Of a stretch of 64,000 bases of DNA, positions 1 to 9,055 are shown piece by piece. The DNA is from Planctomycetota bacterium (GTDB taxonomy: Bacteria > Planctomycetota > UBA1135 > GCA-002686595). A program made the position numbers and the translations under genes. The stretch is taken from the NCBI GenBank assembly GCA_026692665.1, contig JAPLOF010000054.1:106735-170734 (forward strand), in the 5' to 3' direction. Numbering within the stretch: position 1 is the first letter of the stretch; every line of letters begins with the position of its first letter. Under the pieces are notes generated by a model. That model was not told where the DNA came from. It saw only the letters and a list, made by a program, of their open reading frames with translations, and did no database searches.

Positions 1-221
1 CCCGTCCCCACCACGTGGACGTGGTGGTCGACGGCCGGATCCGCGCGGAAGTCGGACAGGGCCGACTCGACCAGCGTCCGTGCTCCCGGCGAAAGCGGCG
101 CGAGATCCTCGGGCGTGTCCGACGGACTCCCGACCGCCACCCGGAACGCCAGGACCGCGGCGGATCCGAGGAGGAGCAGGGTCCCGATCAGGGCCAGGGA
201 CCAGCGAAAACGGCGGCTCAT
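1..221 (-). CDS. N-terminal part of a membrane-anchored/secreted amidohydrolase-like protein, truncated by window edge
   Basis: Manual reverse translation from ATG at 221: MSRRFRWSLALIGTLLLLGSAAVLAF...DHHVHVVGTG. Signal/TM segment followed by the HxHxxG metal-binding start typical of amidohydrolases. Absent from the ORF track because it runs off the edge. Confidence 0.6.
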   Translation of the reverse strand, partial: MSRRFRWSLALIGTLLLLGSAAVLAFRVAVGSPSDTPEDLAPLSPGARTLVESALSDFRADPAVDHHVHVVGT

Positions 222-400
222 GGGACGGGAGTCTAGGCTGCCTGCCCGTGCCGCCCGCGCACCGCTCGAGCCCTTGGGTTCCGGGTCCGGGCGCGTCTTG
301 CACCGGCGGGCCGGCCACCCGATCCTGACCGCTGGGTCGAGAGATCCTCGGACGCCGTCGGCGCCGCGCGCTCGCACCCCCCCTCATCCCGGAGACCCCC

Positions 401-991
401 ATGAAGACTCTGATCCTGGCCGCACTCGCGGCCGCCCCCCTGTTCGCCAGCTGCTCCTCGACGAAGAACAGCGCACCCGCCATGACGCCCGAGCAGCAGC
501 AGGCCGCCTGGACGGCCTACATGACGCCCGGCGCGAACCACAAGCTGCTCGAGCCGATGGTCGGCGTCTTCCACACCGTCGTGAAGAGCCGCATATCGGC
601 CGACGCGCCCTGGACCGAGAGCACGGGCACCTGCGAGAACCGCTGGATCCTCGACGGCCGGTTCCTGGAGACGAAGTTCCACGGGAACATGATGGGCCAG
701 CCCTTCGAGGGTCGCGGCCTGACCGGCTACGACAACTCGTCGCAGGATTTCGTCGGCTCCTGGACCGACAACATGAGCACGGGCCTCGCTCCGATCAGCC
801 ACGGGAAGGCGGACGCGACCGGCAAGGTGCTCACCCTCCTGCGCGAGATGAAGGACCCGATCACCGGCCAGTGGACGAAGATGCGCGACGTGACCAGGAT
901 CCAGGGCCCGAACGCGCACCAGATGGAGAGCTACTGTCAGCAGGGCGAGGCGCCCGAGTTCCTGATGATGACCCTCCAGTTCAGCCGCTGA
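401..991 (+). CDS. DUF1579-family putative lipoprotein
   Basis: Lipobox-like LAALAAAPLFASC; body (LLEPMVGVFHTVVKSRI...RWILDGRFLETKFHGNMMGQPFEGRGLTGYDN) matches the DUF1579 pattern. Confidence 0.8.
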   Translation: MKTLILAALAAAPLFASCSSTKNSAPAMTPEQQQAAWTAYMTPGANHKLLEPMVGVFHTVVKSRISADAPWTESTGTCENRWILDGRFLETKFHGNMMGQPFEGRGLTGYDNSSQDFVGSWTDNMSTGLAPISHGKADATGKVLTLLREMKDPITGQWTKMRDVTRIQGPNAHQMESYCQQGEAPEFLMMTLQFSR

Positions 992-1057
992 TCGAGAGCG
1001 CCGCGCGGAATCACGCGCGGCGCCGGAAGGTCGAGGGGGTCGCACTCGCGGTCTGGA

Positions 1058-2461
1058 TTGCCCCGGATTTCGCCGGGCATCCGGACCCGGTCGCCCCCCA
1101 GTCCATTCGCCTCGCCGCCGCCCCACCCACACGACGACTTGGAACCGCAGAAACTCTCGAGCCTCGACGCGACGCTCCTCGTCGTCGGCGGCATCGTCGG
1201 TGTCGGGATCTTCTACAACCCCTCGCGGATCGCGGCCGCGGTGCCGGATCCGGGGTGGTACCTCGCGCTGTGGGTCTTCGGCGCGATCGTCGCGGTGCAC
1301 GCGGCGCTCGTCTTCGCCGAGCTCGGCGCGGCGTTCCCGAAGGCCGGCGGCTGGTACGTCTTCCTGCGCGAGGCGTTCGGCCCCTTCCCGGCCTTCCTGT
1401 TCGCCTTCGTCGTGCTGGGCGTCGTCGCCACGGGCGCCAGCGCCGTCATGATGCAGATCTGCGTCCAGAACCTCGCCGGGCTCGTGCCGGGGGTCGGCCC
1501 GCCGGACACCGTCTCCGGCCGTGTCGCGGGCGCCGGGATCCTCGTCGCCGTGACGGCGCTCGCCCTGCTCGGCGTGAAGGCCGGCGCCCTCCTCCAGAAT
1601 GCCTGCACGCTGGTGAAGCTCGCCGCGATCGCGGCACTCGCCGCCGGCGCCTGGCTCGTGTTCCGCCCGGGGGAGGTCGTCCTGGCCCCTCCGCCGCCGA
1701 TCCCGGAGGGCGGGCTCGCGGCCGGCGCGATTCGGGCGCTGCTGCCCATCTTCTTCGCGTACGGGGGCTGGCAGATGGTGTGCTATGTCGCGCCGCAGGT
1801 GCGAGACCCCGCCCGCACCCTGCCGCGTGCCATCCTGATCGGCGTCGCGATCGTCACGGCCGCCTACCTGGCGATCAACGTGGGCTACCTGCGCGTCGTC
1901 GGACTCGGCGGCCTGGCCGCCGACCCGTCGTTCGCCGGCGAGGTGGCGCGCCGGACGCTCGGGTCCACGGGCGGCGAGATCCTGCGCGCCGCCATGGGCA
2001 TTTCGGCTCTCGGCGTGTGCGTGGTCACGATCCTGACGAGCCCCTGGCTCTTCGTCGCGATGGCGAAGGAAGGCCTCTTCTTCGAGCGTTTCGGGCGTCT
2101 GCACCCCCGGACCGGCGCGCCCGTGGCGGCGCTCGTCGTCCAACTCGTCCTCGCGCTCGCCTACTGGATCTGGGGCGGCGCGGAGCTCCTGGTCGACTCG
2201 GTCGTGTTCGTCGAGTGGATCTTCCACGGGCTCGTCGCCGTCGCGCTGCTGCGGCTCCGCGCGCGCCCCGGCATCCTCTGGCCCTTCCGCTCGCGATTCG
2301 GTGCCTGGGCGGCCTGCGTCTACCTCGCGACGGCGTTCGCGGTCGTGGCGGGCAATCTGGCCCAGGCCAACCTGCGCGCCGTGGCGATCGGCGGATCGGT
2401 CCTGGCTCTGGGGGCACTCGCCTACCGTCCCTGGCGGGCACTGGTCGCGGCGGACCGCTGA
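1058..2461 (+). CDS. APC-superfamily amino acid permease
   Basis: Multi-TM protein beginning LSSLDATLLVVGGIVGVGIFYNPSRIA. Real start may be the TTG at 1139. Confidence 0.85.
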   Translation: MPRISPGIRTRSPPSPFASPPPHPHDDLEPQKLSSLDATLLVVGGIVGVGIFYNPSRIAAAVPDPGWYLALWVFGAIVAVHAALVFAELGAAFPKAGGWYVFLREAFGPFPAFLFAFVVLGVVATGASAVMMQICVQNLAGLVPGVGPPDTVSGRVAGAGILVAVTALALLGVKAGALLQNACTLVKLAAIAALAAGAWLVFRPGEVVLAPPPPIPEGGLAAGAIRALLPIFFAYGGWQMVCYVAPQVRDPARTLPRAILIGVAIVTAAYLAINVGYLRVVGLGGLAADPSFAGEVARRTLGSTGGEILRAAMGISALGVCVVTILTSPWLFVAMAKEGLFFERFGRLHPRTGAPVAALVVQLVLALAYWIWGGAELLVDSVVFVEWIFHGLVAVALLRLRARPGILWPFRSRFGAWAACVYLATAFAVVAGNLAQANLRAVAIGGSVLALGALAYRPWRALVAADR

Positions 2462-3014
2462 GTCGATCTCCTCACGCCCCCCTTCCGTCGGCCTCTCCGA
2501 AGTGCGTTCGCGGTCGTCGCCGAGCCCGGGGACCCCATCCCGTTCGGCGAACGCGAGCACCTCGAAGTCTCCGCCGGCGGCCGTGGACGAGGAAGGACTC
2601 CGTGGTCCGAGGATCTCGAAGGAGCGGGCCGCGGGTGTCGCGGCGGCCGAGGGAAGTGGGCAGGTCCTCCCCGCGGACTCGGCCCTCACGGTTCCGCCAG
2701 CGTCACGCGGCGGGTTCACATCGCCCGGGCCCCGACCCGAGGTGCGGAAGAACCGCGGGCCGCGCGCTCCCCCGCGGCGGGAGGGCGCTCCGTGTGGAGA
2801 CCTCGTGGAAAGATCGAAAACCCCGGGGATTGTGAGGCATCGGAGCGGTCACCGGGAGATGGAGTGGACGAACCGAGCGCCACGGATGGAAACGCCGGAG
2901 GGTCTGGAGGGAACCCGACGGCCCGCCACGCCGACACGCGACGGTTCGGGCCCGCCGGACCGCGCGAACTCCCCCGGCGTCGGTCGAGCGCGGACGTTCT
3001 CCGTCGCGCAACTC

Positions 3015-3053
3015 TTGAAGGAGATGGAAAGAATCCTCGAAGTCCTCCTTCAA
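3015..3053 (+). promoter_or_regulatory. Hairpin in the leader upstream of the kamA cassette
   Basis: Perfect 9-bp inverted repeat TTGAAGGAG (3015-3023) / CTCCTTCAA (3045-3053), 21-nt loop, in a ~930-bp gap without convincing CDS. Confidence 0.35.
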
Positions 3054-3090
3054 TCGATCGCTCGACCTCGGTAGAAGGACCTACGTACTC

Positions 3091-3390
3091 ATGGCCATCC
3101 GCCCGGCCTCCCCCCTCTGCTCGATCGATCACGGCTCGGCCGTGCTCGCGGGCCCGGGCGTCGAAGACCCGTTCCCAGTTCGCTGCATGCCGCGTGCAGG
3201 CAGCGAATGGGTGCGCACGGTGCTGACTCAAGCTCGCAACGCACTGGCTCTGCCGATGCGTGACGAACCTGAGTCGGTGCCGCCAAGTCCGCACGCGAGC
3301 CGCGCGCTCGCGTCTGGTCGCCGTTCGTATCTCCCCCAACTCGGCGCGCGTCCGGCAGACGGACGACGCGGCCTGAGGAAGTTTTTCTGA
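3091..3390 (+). CDS. Possible short ORF (99 aa) ending in a TGATG overlap with kamA
   Basis: ORF stop TGA at 3388-3390 shares its A with the kamA ATG at 3390; no recognisable domain; may simply be 5' leader. Confidence 0.2.
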   Translation: MAIRPASPLCSIDHGSAVLAGPGVEDPFPVRCMPRAGSEWVRTVLTQARNALALPMRDEPESVPPSPHASRALASGRRSYLPQLGARPADGRRGLRKFF

Positions 3391-4988
3391 TGCAACCTAC
3401 CGCTCCCGCGGCCGCCCCCTCGGCCGTCGAGTCGCAGCGTTCCTCTTCCCTCCCCCCGGTCGGCCAGCTCGATGCTGGCAGGCCTCTCTCCGGACGCGAA
3501 CGGTTCTTCCCGGAAGCGACCGATGCCCAGTGGAACGACTGGCGTTGGCAGTTCCGGAACCGCGTCACGACCGTGGACGAACTCGTGAAGCTCGTGCCGA
3601 AGCTCGCGCCCCAGGCCGAGATGCAGCGCGAGATCCTGCGCGACTTCCGGATGGGGATCCCGCCCTACTACATGGCGCTGATCGATCCCGACGACCTCGA
3701 GGATCCGATCCTGAAGCACGCGGCGCCGCTGCACGGCGAGTACGCGTTCCGCGACGTCGGCGAGGAGGACCCGCTCGGCGAGGAGCAGTACTCGCCGGTC
3801 CCGGGCATCACGCACCGCTACCCGGATCGCGTGCTGATGGTGATCAGCAACTCCTGCGCGATCTACTGCCGCTACTGCACGCGCAAGCGGATCATGTACG
3901 AGGACGCCGTCCCCGACGTCGAGATCGACCGCATGGTCGACTACATCGCGCGGACGCCGGCCGTCCGCGACGTGATCGTGTCGGGCGGCGACCCGCTCAC
4001 GTACGGGACGAAGAAGCTCGAGAGCATCCTGGCCAAGCTGCGCGCGGTGCCGCACCTCGAGATCATCCGGATCGGCACCCGGGTGCCGGTTTCGCTGCCC
4101 CAGCGCGTCGACGACGAGCTCGTCGAGATGCTCCAGAAGTACCACCCGCTCTGGATCAACGTGCACTTCAACCACCCGCGCGAGCTGACGCCGGAGGCCG
4201 CGGCGGCCTGCGACAAGCTGTCGCGCGCCGGGATCCCGCTGAACAACCAGTCGGTGCTCTTGAAGGGCATCAACGACGACGTCGGGATCATGCGCCAGCT
4301 CGTGACGGGCCTCATGAAGATCCGCGTGCGCCCCTACTACCTGTACCAGTGCGACCCCGTGCGCGGCGCGGAGCACTTCCGCACCCCGATCTCGAAGGGC
4401 ATCGAGATCATCGAGGGCCTGCGCGGCCACGTTTCCGGCCTCGCGATCCCGACGTACGTCATCGACGGTCCGGGCGGTGGCGGCAAGATCCCGGTGCAGC
4501 CGCAGTACCTGCTGAACTACGACCCGCTGCGCAAGAAGGCGCTCCTGCGCAACTTCCAGAACCGCGTGTTCGAGTACAGCGAGCCGGACGCCGCGCAAGC
4601 GCATTCGGGCGAGCTGCGCCCGATGCGCCCGTCGCAGGCGGTCCCGAACGCGAACGGCGCGGGGCACACCGACGGCAAGAAGACCTCGAACGGCAGCGCG
4701 CCCGCGAACGGCAACGGGAACGGCAACGGGAACGGTCACGCGACCCCGAACGGCAACGGCACGGCCAAGAAGACGCGCGTCCGCGCCGACGGGCAACCGG
4801 TCGTCGGGAAGAGCGGCTGGGTCCACCGTGGGCACTCGCGCGAGGAGCGCCTGCAGAACGCAGCCGGCGACGGGACGCGCAACGCGGCCGAGAAGCGCTC
4901 GACGGCGACTCCGCCGCCGGCGCTCGACGGGGCGCCGGCGACGGCTCGTCCGGCCGCGCCGCGCACCCGCAACGCTCCCGGTACGTGA
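3390..4988 (+). CDS. kamA: KamA-family radical SAM protein (lysine 2,3-aminomutase-like) with low-complexity C-terminal extension
   Basis: CxxxCxxC radical SAM motif in NSCAIYCRYCTRKR; downstream VSGGDPL, HFNHPRELT, PYYLYQCD and PTYVIDGPGGGGKIPV blocks typical of KamA; SD-like gaggaag upstream. Confidence 0.9.
   Translation: MQPTAPAAAPSAVESQRSSSLPPVGQLDAGRPLSGRERFFPEATDAQWNDWRWQFRNRVTTVDELVKLVPKLAPQAEMQREILRDFRMGIPPYYMALIDPDDLEDPILKHAAPLHGEYAFRDVGEEDPLGEEQYSPVPGITHRYPDRVLMVISNSCAIYCRYCTRKRIMYEDAVPDVEIDRMVDYIARTPAVRDVIVSGGDPLTYGTKKLESILAKLRAVPHLEIIRIGTRVPVSLPQRVDDELVEMLQKYHPLWINVHFNHPRELTPEAAAACDKLSRAGIPLNNQSVLLKGINDDVGIMRQLVTGLMKIRVRPYYLYQCDPVRGAEHFRTPISKGIEIIEGLRGHVSGLAIPTYVIDGPGGGGKIPVQPQYLLNYDPLRKKALLRNFQNRVFEYSEPDAAQAHSGELRPMRPSQAVPNANGAGHTDGKKTSNGSAPANGNGNGNGNGHATPNGNGTAKKTRVRADGQPVVGKSGWVHRGHSREERLQNAAGDGTRNAAEKRSTATPPPALDGAPATARPAAPRTRNAPGT
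4705..4736 (+). repeat. Short tandem AACGGS repeat encoding (Asn-Gly)n
   Basis: aacggcaacgggaacggcaacgggaacgg read directly; encodes NGNGNGNGNG within the KamA C-terminal tail. Confidence 0.8.
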
Positions 4989-4998
4989 CGGTCCGCCC

Positions 4999-5994
4999 GT
5001 GCGCATCGGCATCGCGTTCGACCTGAAGTCGGACCAGACGGCACGCGCGGGCGGCCCCGACGACCTGCTCGAGGAGTACGACTCCGAGGAGACGGTCGAG
5101 GCGCTGGCCGCCGCGCTGCGTGAGCGCGGCCACGCGCCCCTGCTCCTCGGCGGAGGCCGGGGCTTCGTGGAGCGCGTCCTCGCGAACCCGCCCGATCTCG
5201 TCTTCACCATCGCGGAAGGCTCCGGGAGCCGCTCGCGGGAAGCGCACGTGCCGGCCGTGTGCGAGATGCTCCGCATCCCGTGCACGCACTCCGATCCGCT
5301 CACCCTGGCGGTGACGCTGGACAAGGCGGCCGCGAAGAAGCTCGTGGCGGCCGACGGCGTCGCGACGCCGCGCTTCACGGTGGTCGAGGACGAGGATTCC
5401 GCCGCGCGGCTCGAATTCGAGCTGCCCGCGATCGTGAAGCCGAACCAGGAAGGTTCGAGCATGGGCGTGCGCCTGACGTCCCGCGTCCGGACGCTCGAGG
5501 AGCTGCGCCGCGAAACCCTGCGCGTCGTGCGCGACTACGGCGAGCCCGCGCTCGTCGAGGAGTACGTCTCGGGGACCGAGATGACGATCGGGATCCTGGG
5601 CACCGGGAAGGACGCGCGGGTGATCGGCGCGATGGAGATCGCGCCGCGGATCGCCAAACCCGAGGAGTTCGTCTACTCGCTCGAGGTCAAGCGCGACTGG
5701 GAGCGCCAGGTCGAGTACCACGTGCCGCCGCGCGTGCCGCCCGCGACGCTGCGTGCCGCGGAACACTGCGCCCTCGCGGCCTACCGCGCGCTCGGTTGTC
5801 GCGACATCGCGCGCGTGGACGTGCGCCTCGATGCACGAGGGACGCCCAAGTTCCTCGAGGCAAACCCCCTGCCGGGCATGAACCCGCGCACGGGCGACCT
5901 GTGCATCCTGAGCACCCGCAGCGGTCTCGGCTACGTCGATCTCGTGGACCGCATCGTCGTGAGCGCGCTCTCGCGGCAAGCGCGCCGCACATGA
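4999..5994 (+). CDS. D-Ala-D-Ala ligase-like ATP-grasp protein (first of tandem pair)
   Basis: GTG start 10 nt after kamA; IVKPNQEGSSMGV, LVEEYVSGTEMTIGILG and FLEANPLPGMNP motifs of DdlA/B-like ATP-grasp enzymes. Confidence 0.8.
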   Translation: MRIGIAFDLKSDQTARAGGPDDLLEEYDSEETVEALAAALRERGHAPLLLGGGRGFVERVLANPPDLVFTIAEGSGSRSREAHVPAVCEMLRIPCTHSDPLTLAVTLDKAAAKKLVAADGVATPRFTVVEDEDSAARLEFELPAIVKPNQEGSSMGVRLTSRVRTLEELRRETLRVVRDYGEPALVEEYVSGTEMTIGILGTGKDARVIGAMEIAPRIAKPEEFVYSLEVKRDWERQVEYHVPPRVPPATLRAAEHCALAAYRALGCRDIARVDVRLDARGTPKFLEANPLPGMNPRTGDLCILSTRSGLGYVDLVDRIVVSALSRQARRT

Positions 5995-7016
5995 GCCTGC
6001 GGATCGCGCTGCTCGAAACCCGCGACGAAGGTCTCGCGGGAGGTGACGATCGCGACGCCATCGCCGTGCGCGCGGCGGAAGGAGCGGCCCTCGCGCTCGA
6101 GCGCGCCTGCCGCGCCAACGGCTGGAGCACCGTGCGCGTCGAGGCGCGCGCGGACGCCCCCGACGCCACGCTCGCCGAACTCGCGCGCGCGGAGGTCGAC
6201 GTCGTCTTCCAGCTCGTCGAGTCGCTGCGCGGCGAAGCGCGTTTCGAGGCGGCGGCCGCCTGGCTGCTCGAGTGGGCGCGCATCCCCTACACCGGCTCGG
6301 GACCGGTCGCGATCACGCTGGCGCTCGAGAAGCCGATTGCGCGGGCAGTCCTCCAGTCCCGTGGCGTCCCCATCCCGGAGGGCTTCGTGCTGGAGCACGC
6401 CGAGGCCGCGATCCCGATCTCGCTCGCAGGACGACGCTGGATCGTGAAGCCCGCGCGCGAGGACGCGAGCCACGGCATCGACGCCGGGAGCGTCGTCGAC
6501 GACGAATCGAGCCTGCGCGCGCGCGCCCAACACGTCCTCCGGACCTTCCGGCAACCCGCTCTCGTCGAGGAGTACGTGGACGGCCGCGAGTTCAACGTGG
6601 CCCTGCTCGGCTCCGGTCCGACGGCCGAGGTCCTGCCGTTGGGCGAGATCGACTACTCGCGCCTCGACCCGTCGCACCCGGCTGTCCTGACCTACGCCGC
6701 GAAGTGGGACGAGGCCTCCGTCGAGTACCATGCGACCCCGTCGATCGGCGCTCGCCCGATGGCGCGTGAGCTCGAGGAACGCATCCGCGCGACTGCACGT
6801 GCGGCGTATGCGGCGCTCGGCCTCGCGGGCTACGGTCGGGTGGACCTGCGCGTCTCCGCGCGCGGGGAGCCGTTCGTCATCGACGTGAACCCGAACCCCG
6901 ACCTCTCGCCCGACGCCGGCTTCCAGAAAGCGGCGGCGCGCGCCGGTCTCGACCATGCCCACACCGTCCGAAGGATCGTCGACGACGCGCTCAGGCGCGC
7001 AGGCGCGCTCGCGTGA
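5991..7016 (+). CDS. D-Ala-D-Ala ligase-like ATP-grasp protein (second of tandem pair)
   Basis: ATGA overlap with previous gene; WIVKPAREDASHGID, LVEEYVDGREFNVALLG and VIDVNPNPDLSPDAGF motifs. Confidence 0.8.
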   Translation: MSLRIALLETRDEGLAGGDDRDAIAVRAAEGAALALERACRANGWSTVRVEARADAPDATLAELARAEVDVVFQLVESLRGEARFEAAAAWLLEWARIPYTGSGPVAITLALEKPIARAVLQSRGVPIPEGFVLEHAEAAIPISLAGRRWIVKPAREDASHGIDAGSVVDDESSLRARAQHVLRTFRQPALVEEYVDGREFNVALLGSGPTAEVLPLGEIDYSRLDPSHPAVLTYAAKWDEASVEYHATPSIGARPMARELEERIRATARAAYAALGLAGYGRVDLRVSARGEPFVIDVNPNPDLSPDAGFQKAAARAGLDHAHTVRRIVDDALRRAGALA

Positions 7017-7494
7017 GCCGCGCGCGGGCGTGCGCCTGCGCGATCTCGCCAGCGCCGACCGCGCGCCGATCGAGGCGCTGCTGCGCGCGACGAACGCGTT
7101 CACGGACGCCGAGGTGCTCGTCGCGCTCGAGCTCGTCGACGAGCCGCGCGAGAGCGGCTACCGATTCGTCGTCGCCGAAGTCGATGGACAGGTCGCCGGC
7201 TACGCCTGCTTCGGCGCGACGCCCTGCACGGTCGGCACCTACGACCTCTACTGGATCGCGGTCGATCCGGCGCGGCAGAACCTCGGCCTCGGCCGCGCGC
7301 TGCTCGACGCCGTCGAGAGCGCCGTGCGCGCCGAAGGCGGCCGCCTGCTCGTGATCGAGACCGCCTCGAAGCCCGAATACGCCGCGACGCGCGCCTTCTA
7401 CGAGCGCTGCGGTCTCGAACTGGCTGCGCGCATCGCGGACTTCTACGCGCGCGGCGACGACAAGCTCGTCTACTGCCGGAGATACGCCACGTGA
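6955..7494 (+). CDS. GNAT-family N-acetyltransferase
   Basis: YWIAVDPARQNLGLGRALLDAVE...GGRLLVIETASKPEYAATRAFYERCGLE is a GNAT core. Start uncertain: ATG 6955 overlaps the ligase, GTG 7030 is an alternative. Confidence 0.8.
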   Translation: MPTPSEGSSTTRSGAQARSREPRAGVRLRDLASADRAPIEALLRATNAFTDAEVLVALELVDEPRESGYRFVVAEVDGQVAGYACFGATPCTVGTYDLYWIAVDPARQNLGLGRALLDAVESAVRAEGGRLLVIETASKPEYAATRAFYERCGLELAARIADFYARGDDKLVYCRRYAT

Positions 7495-8048
7495 CGCCCC
7501 CCGAGACGACCGACAAGAAGTCCGCCGTGCACGTCGAGAACCTCGAGACCGCTCGGTTCGAGTGCGTGTTCCCGACCTGCGGCGGCGTGTGCTGCGCGAA
7601 CGGCCGGCCGCCGGTCGAGGAGGCGGAGTACGCGCGCATCCAGGAGAACCTCCCGAAGTTCCTGCCTCACCTCCGCCCGGAAGCGCGCGCGAAGATCGAG
7701 AAGGACGGCTTCGTGACGAAGCGCAAGAAGGAGGGCCTGAACGCGCTCGCCGTGTCGAAGGGCTGGTGCGTGTTCGCCAACGAGGGCTGCGTGCTGCACA
7801 AGGTCGGCGCGACCGAGGGCGACCGCTGGAAGTACAAGCCCTGGCGCTGCATCGCGTTCCCGCTCGAGCGCTCGAAGACCGGCAAGTGGCACGTACGCCA
7901 GTGGAAGCTGAAGGGCGAGGCCTGGGATCTCTTCTGCCTGAACCCGGAGGAGTCGCCCAAGAAGCCGACCGACTCGATCGCGGGCGAGATCGACTTCGTG
8001 AAGGAGCTCGAGGGCGGCCGCGAGAGCTGGCGGAAGCCCCGGGCCTGA
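7491..8048 (+). CDS. Cysteine-cluster protein (YkgJ/DUF3109-like)
   Basis: GTGA overlap with the GNAT gene; CVFPTCGGVCCANGRPPV...CVFANEGCVLH...WRCIAFPL...CLNP cysteine pattern. Confidence 0.6.
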   Translation: MTPPETTDKKSAVHVENLETARFECVFPTCGGVCCANGRPPVEEAEYARIQENLPKFLPHLRPEARAKIEKDGFVTKRKKEGLNALAVSKGWCVFANEGCVLHKVGATEGDRWKYKPWRCIAFPLERSKTGKWHVRQWKLKGEAWDLFCLNPEESPKKPTDSIAGEIDFVKELEGGRESWRKPRA

Positions 8049-8134
8049 GAGACATTCGACGCCCTCCGGATCTGCGCGGGGCCGCCGACCCAGATTCCCT
8101 ACCGCGCTCCAAGCGCGCGACCGGCCCCCCATCC

Positions 8135-8695
8135 ATGAAACGCATCCTCGTCACCACCGCGCTCGTCGTCGCCCTCGCCGCCATGGCCTTCACGTTCCAC
8201 GGCTGCGCCAGCACCGTGAAGAACGTCGATCCCACGGGCAAGTCGTTCCCGACCACCCAGGGCAAGGCGCTCGACGGGAAGGAACACGCGCTCCCCGCCG
8301 ACTTCGCCGGTTCCCCAATCGTCTTCCTCGTGGGCTACGTCCAGGACGCTCAGTTCGATCTGGATCGCTGGATCCTCGGCCTCCTGCAGGCCAAGACGCC
8401 GGTCCGAATCGCGGAGCTGCCGACGATCGACAGCCTGATCGCGACCGCGTTCTCCAGCCAGATCGACCAGGGCATGCAGAGCGGGATTCCGAGCGAGGAT
8501 TGGGCCAGTGTCATCACCGTGTACGGCGGCGAGGGCTCGAAGATCGTCGCGTTCACCGGCAACGAGAAGCCACGCAACGCGCGCGTGCTCCTGCTCGATG
8601 CAGGGGGGAAGGTCGTCTGGTTCCACGACCGCGGCTATTCCGGCGGCAAGGTGCTCGAACTCGATGCGCGCGTGCGCGAGCTCTCCGCTCGCTGA
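8135..8695 (+). CDS. Putative lipoprotein, possible thioredoxin-like fold
   Basis: MKRILVTTALVVALAAMAFTFHGCAS lipobox; DFAGSPIVFLVGY and ARVLLLDAGGKVVWFHDRGY suggest a peroxiredoxin/ATP10-like fold (inference). Confidence 0.55.
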   Translation: MKRILVTTALVVALAAMAFTFHGCASTVKNVDPTGKSFPTTQGKALDGKEHALPADFAGSPIVFLVGYVQDAQFDLDRWILGLLQAKTPVRIAELPTIDSLIATAFSSQIDQGMQSGIPSEDWASVITVYGGEGSKIVAFTGNEKPRNARVLLLDAGGKVVWFHDRGYSGGKVLELDARVRELSAR

Positions 8696-9055
8696 GGCCT
8701 CTACGCTCCGACGCGAGCACGACGAAGACGGCTCGACATCACGGCCCCCGGCGCGCGGATTCGACTGCTCTGACTCTCGTTCCGAGACTCCGGGTTTCGA
8801 AACCGAGATCGTCCGCGCCCTTCGCCAAGCGCCCGGCAAGAACGTCCTCGATGAAGCGAGCCGTGCCCTGCGCGTCATGAATCCCGGCGGAACGTCGCCC
8901 CGCTCTGGCCGGAGAGATGGCGGGCCGAGAACTGGGCAGTTCGTCGTCGTCGAGGATCCGGTCGGCGCGCAGAGCCCGTGCGGACGTGGCTCGCGGCCCG
9001 AGCCGCGGGTGCGGTGGCGTTCGGAACGCGGCAGCGGTCCACTGCGCCCGAGGCC

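Noticed and set aside
3091-3389. Lysine riboswitch (L-box) upstream of kamA
   Set aside because: Looked for L-box core motifs; only a vague GGTAGAAGG match and no consistent junction sequence, so not called.
4705-4770. CRISPR-like short repeats
   Set aside because: In-frame (NG)n codon repeat inside kamA, no spacers; no CRISPR array or cas gene seen in the window.
8793-8804. GGTTTCGAAACC palindrome between convergent genes
   Set aside because: Short 12-nt palindrome with no loop or U-tract and no second copy noticed; insufficient support for a site.
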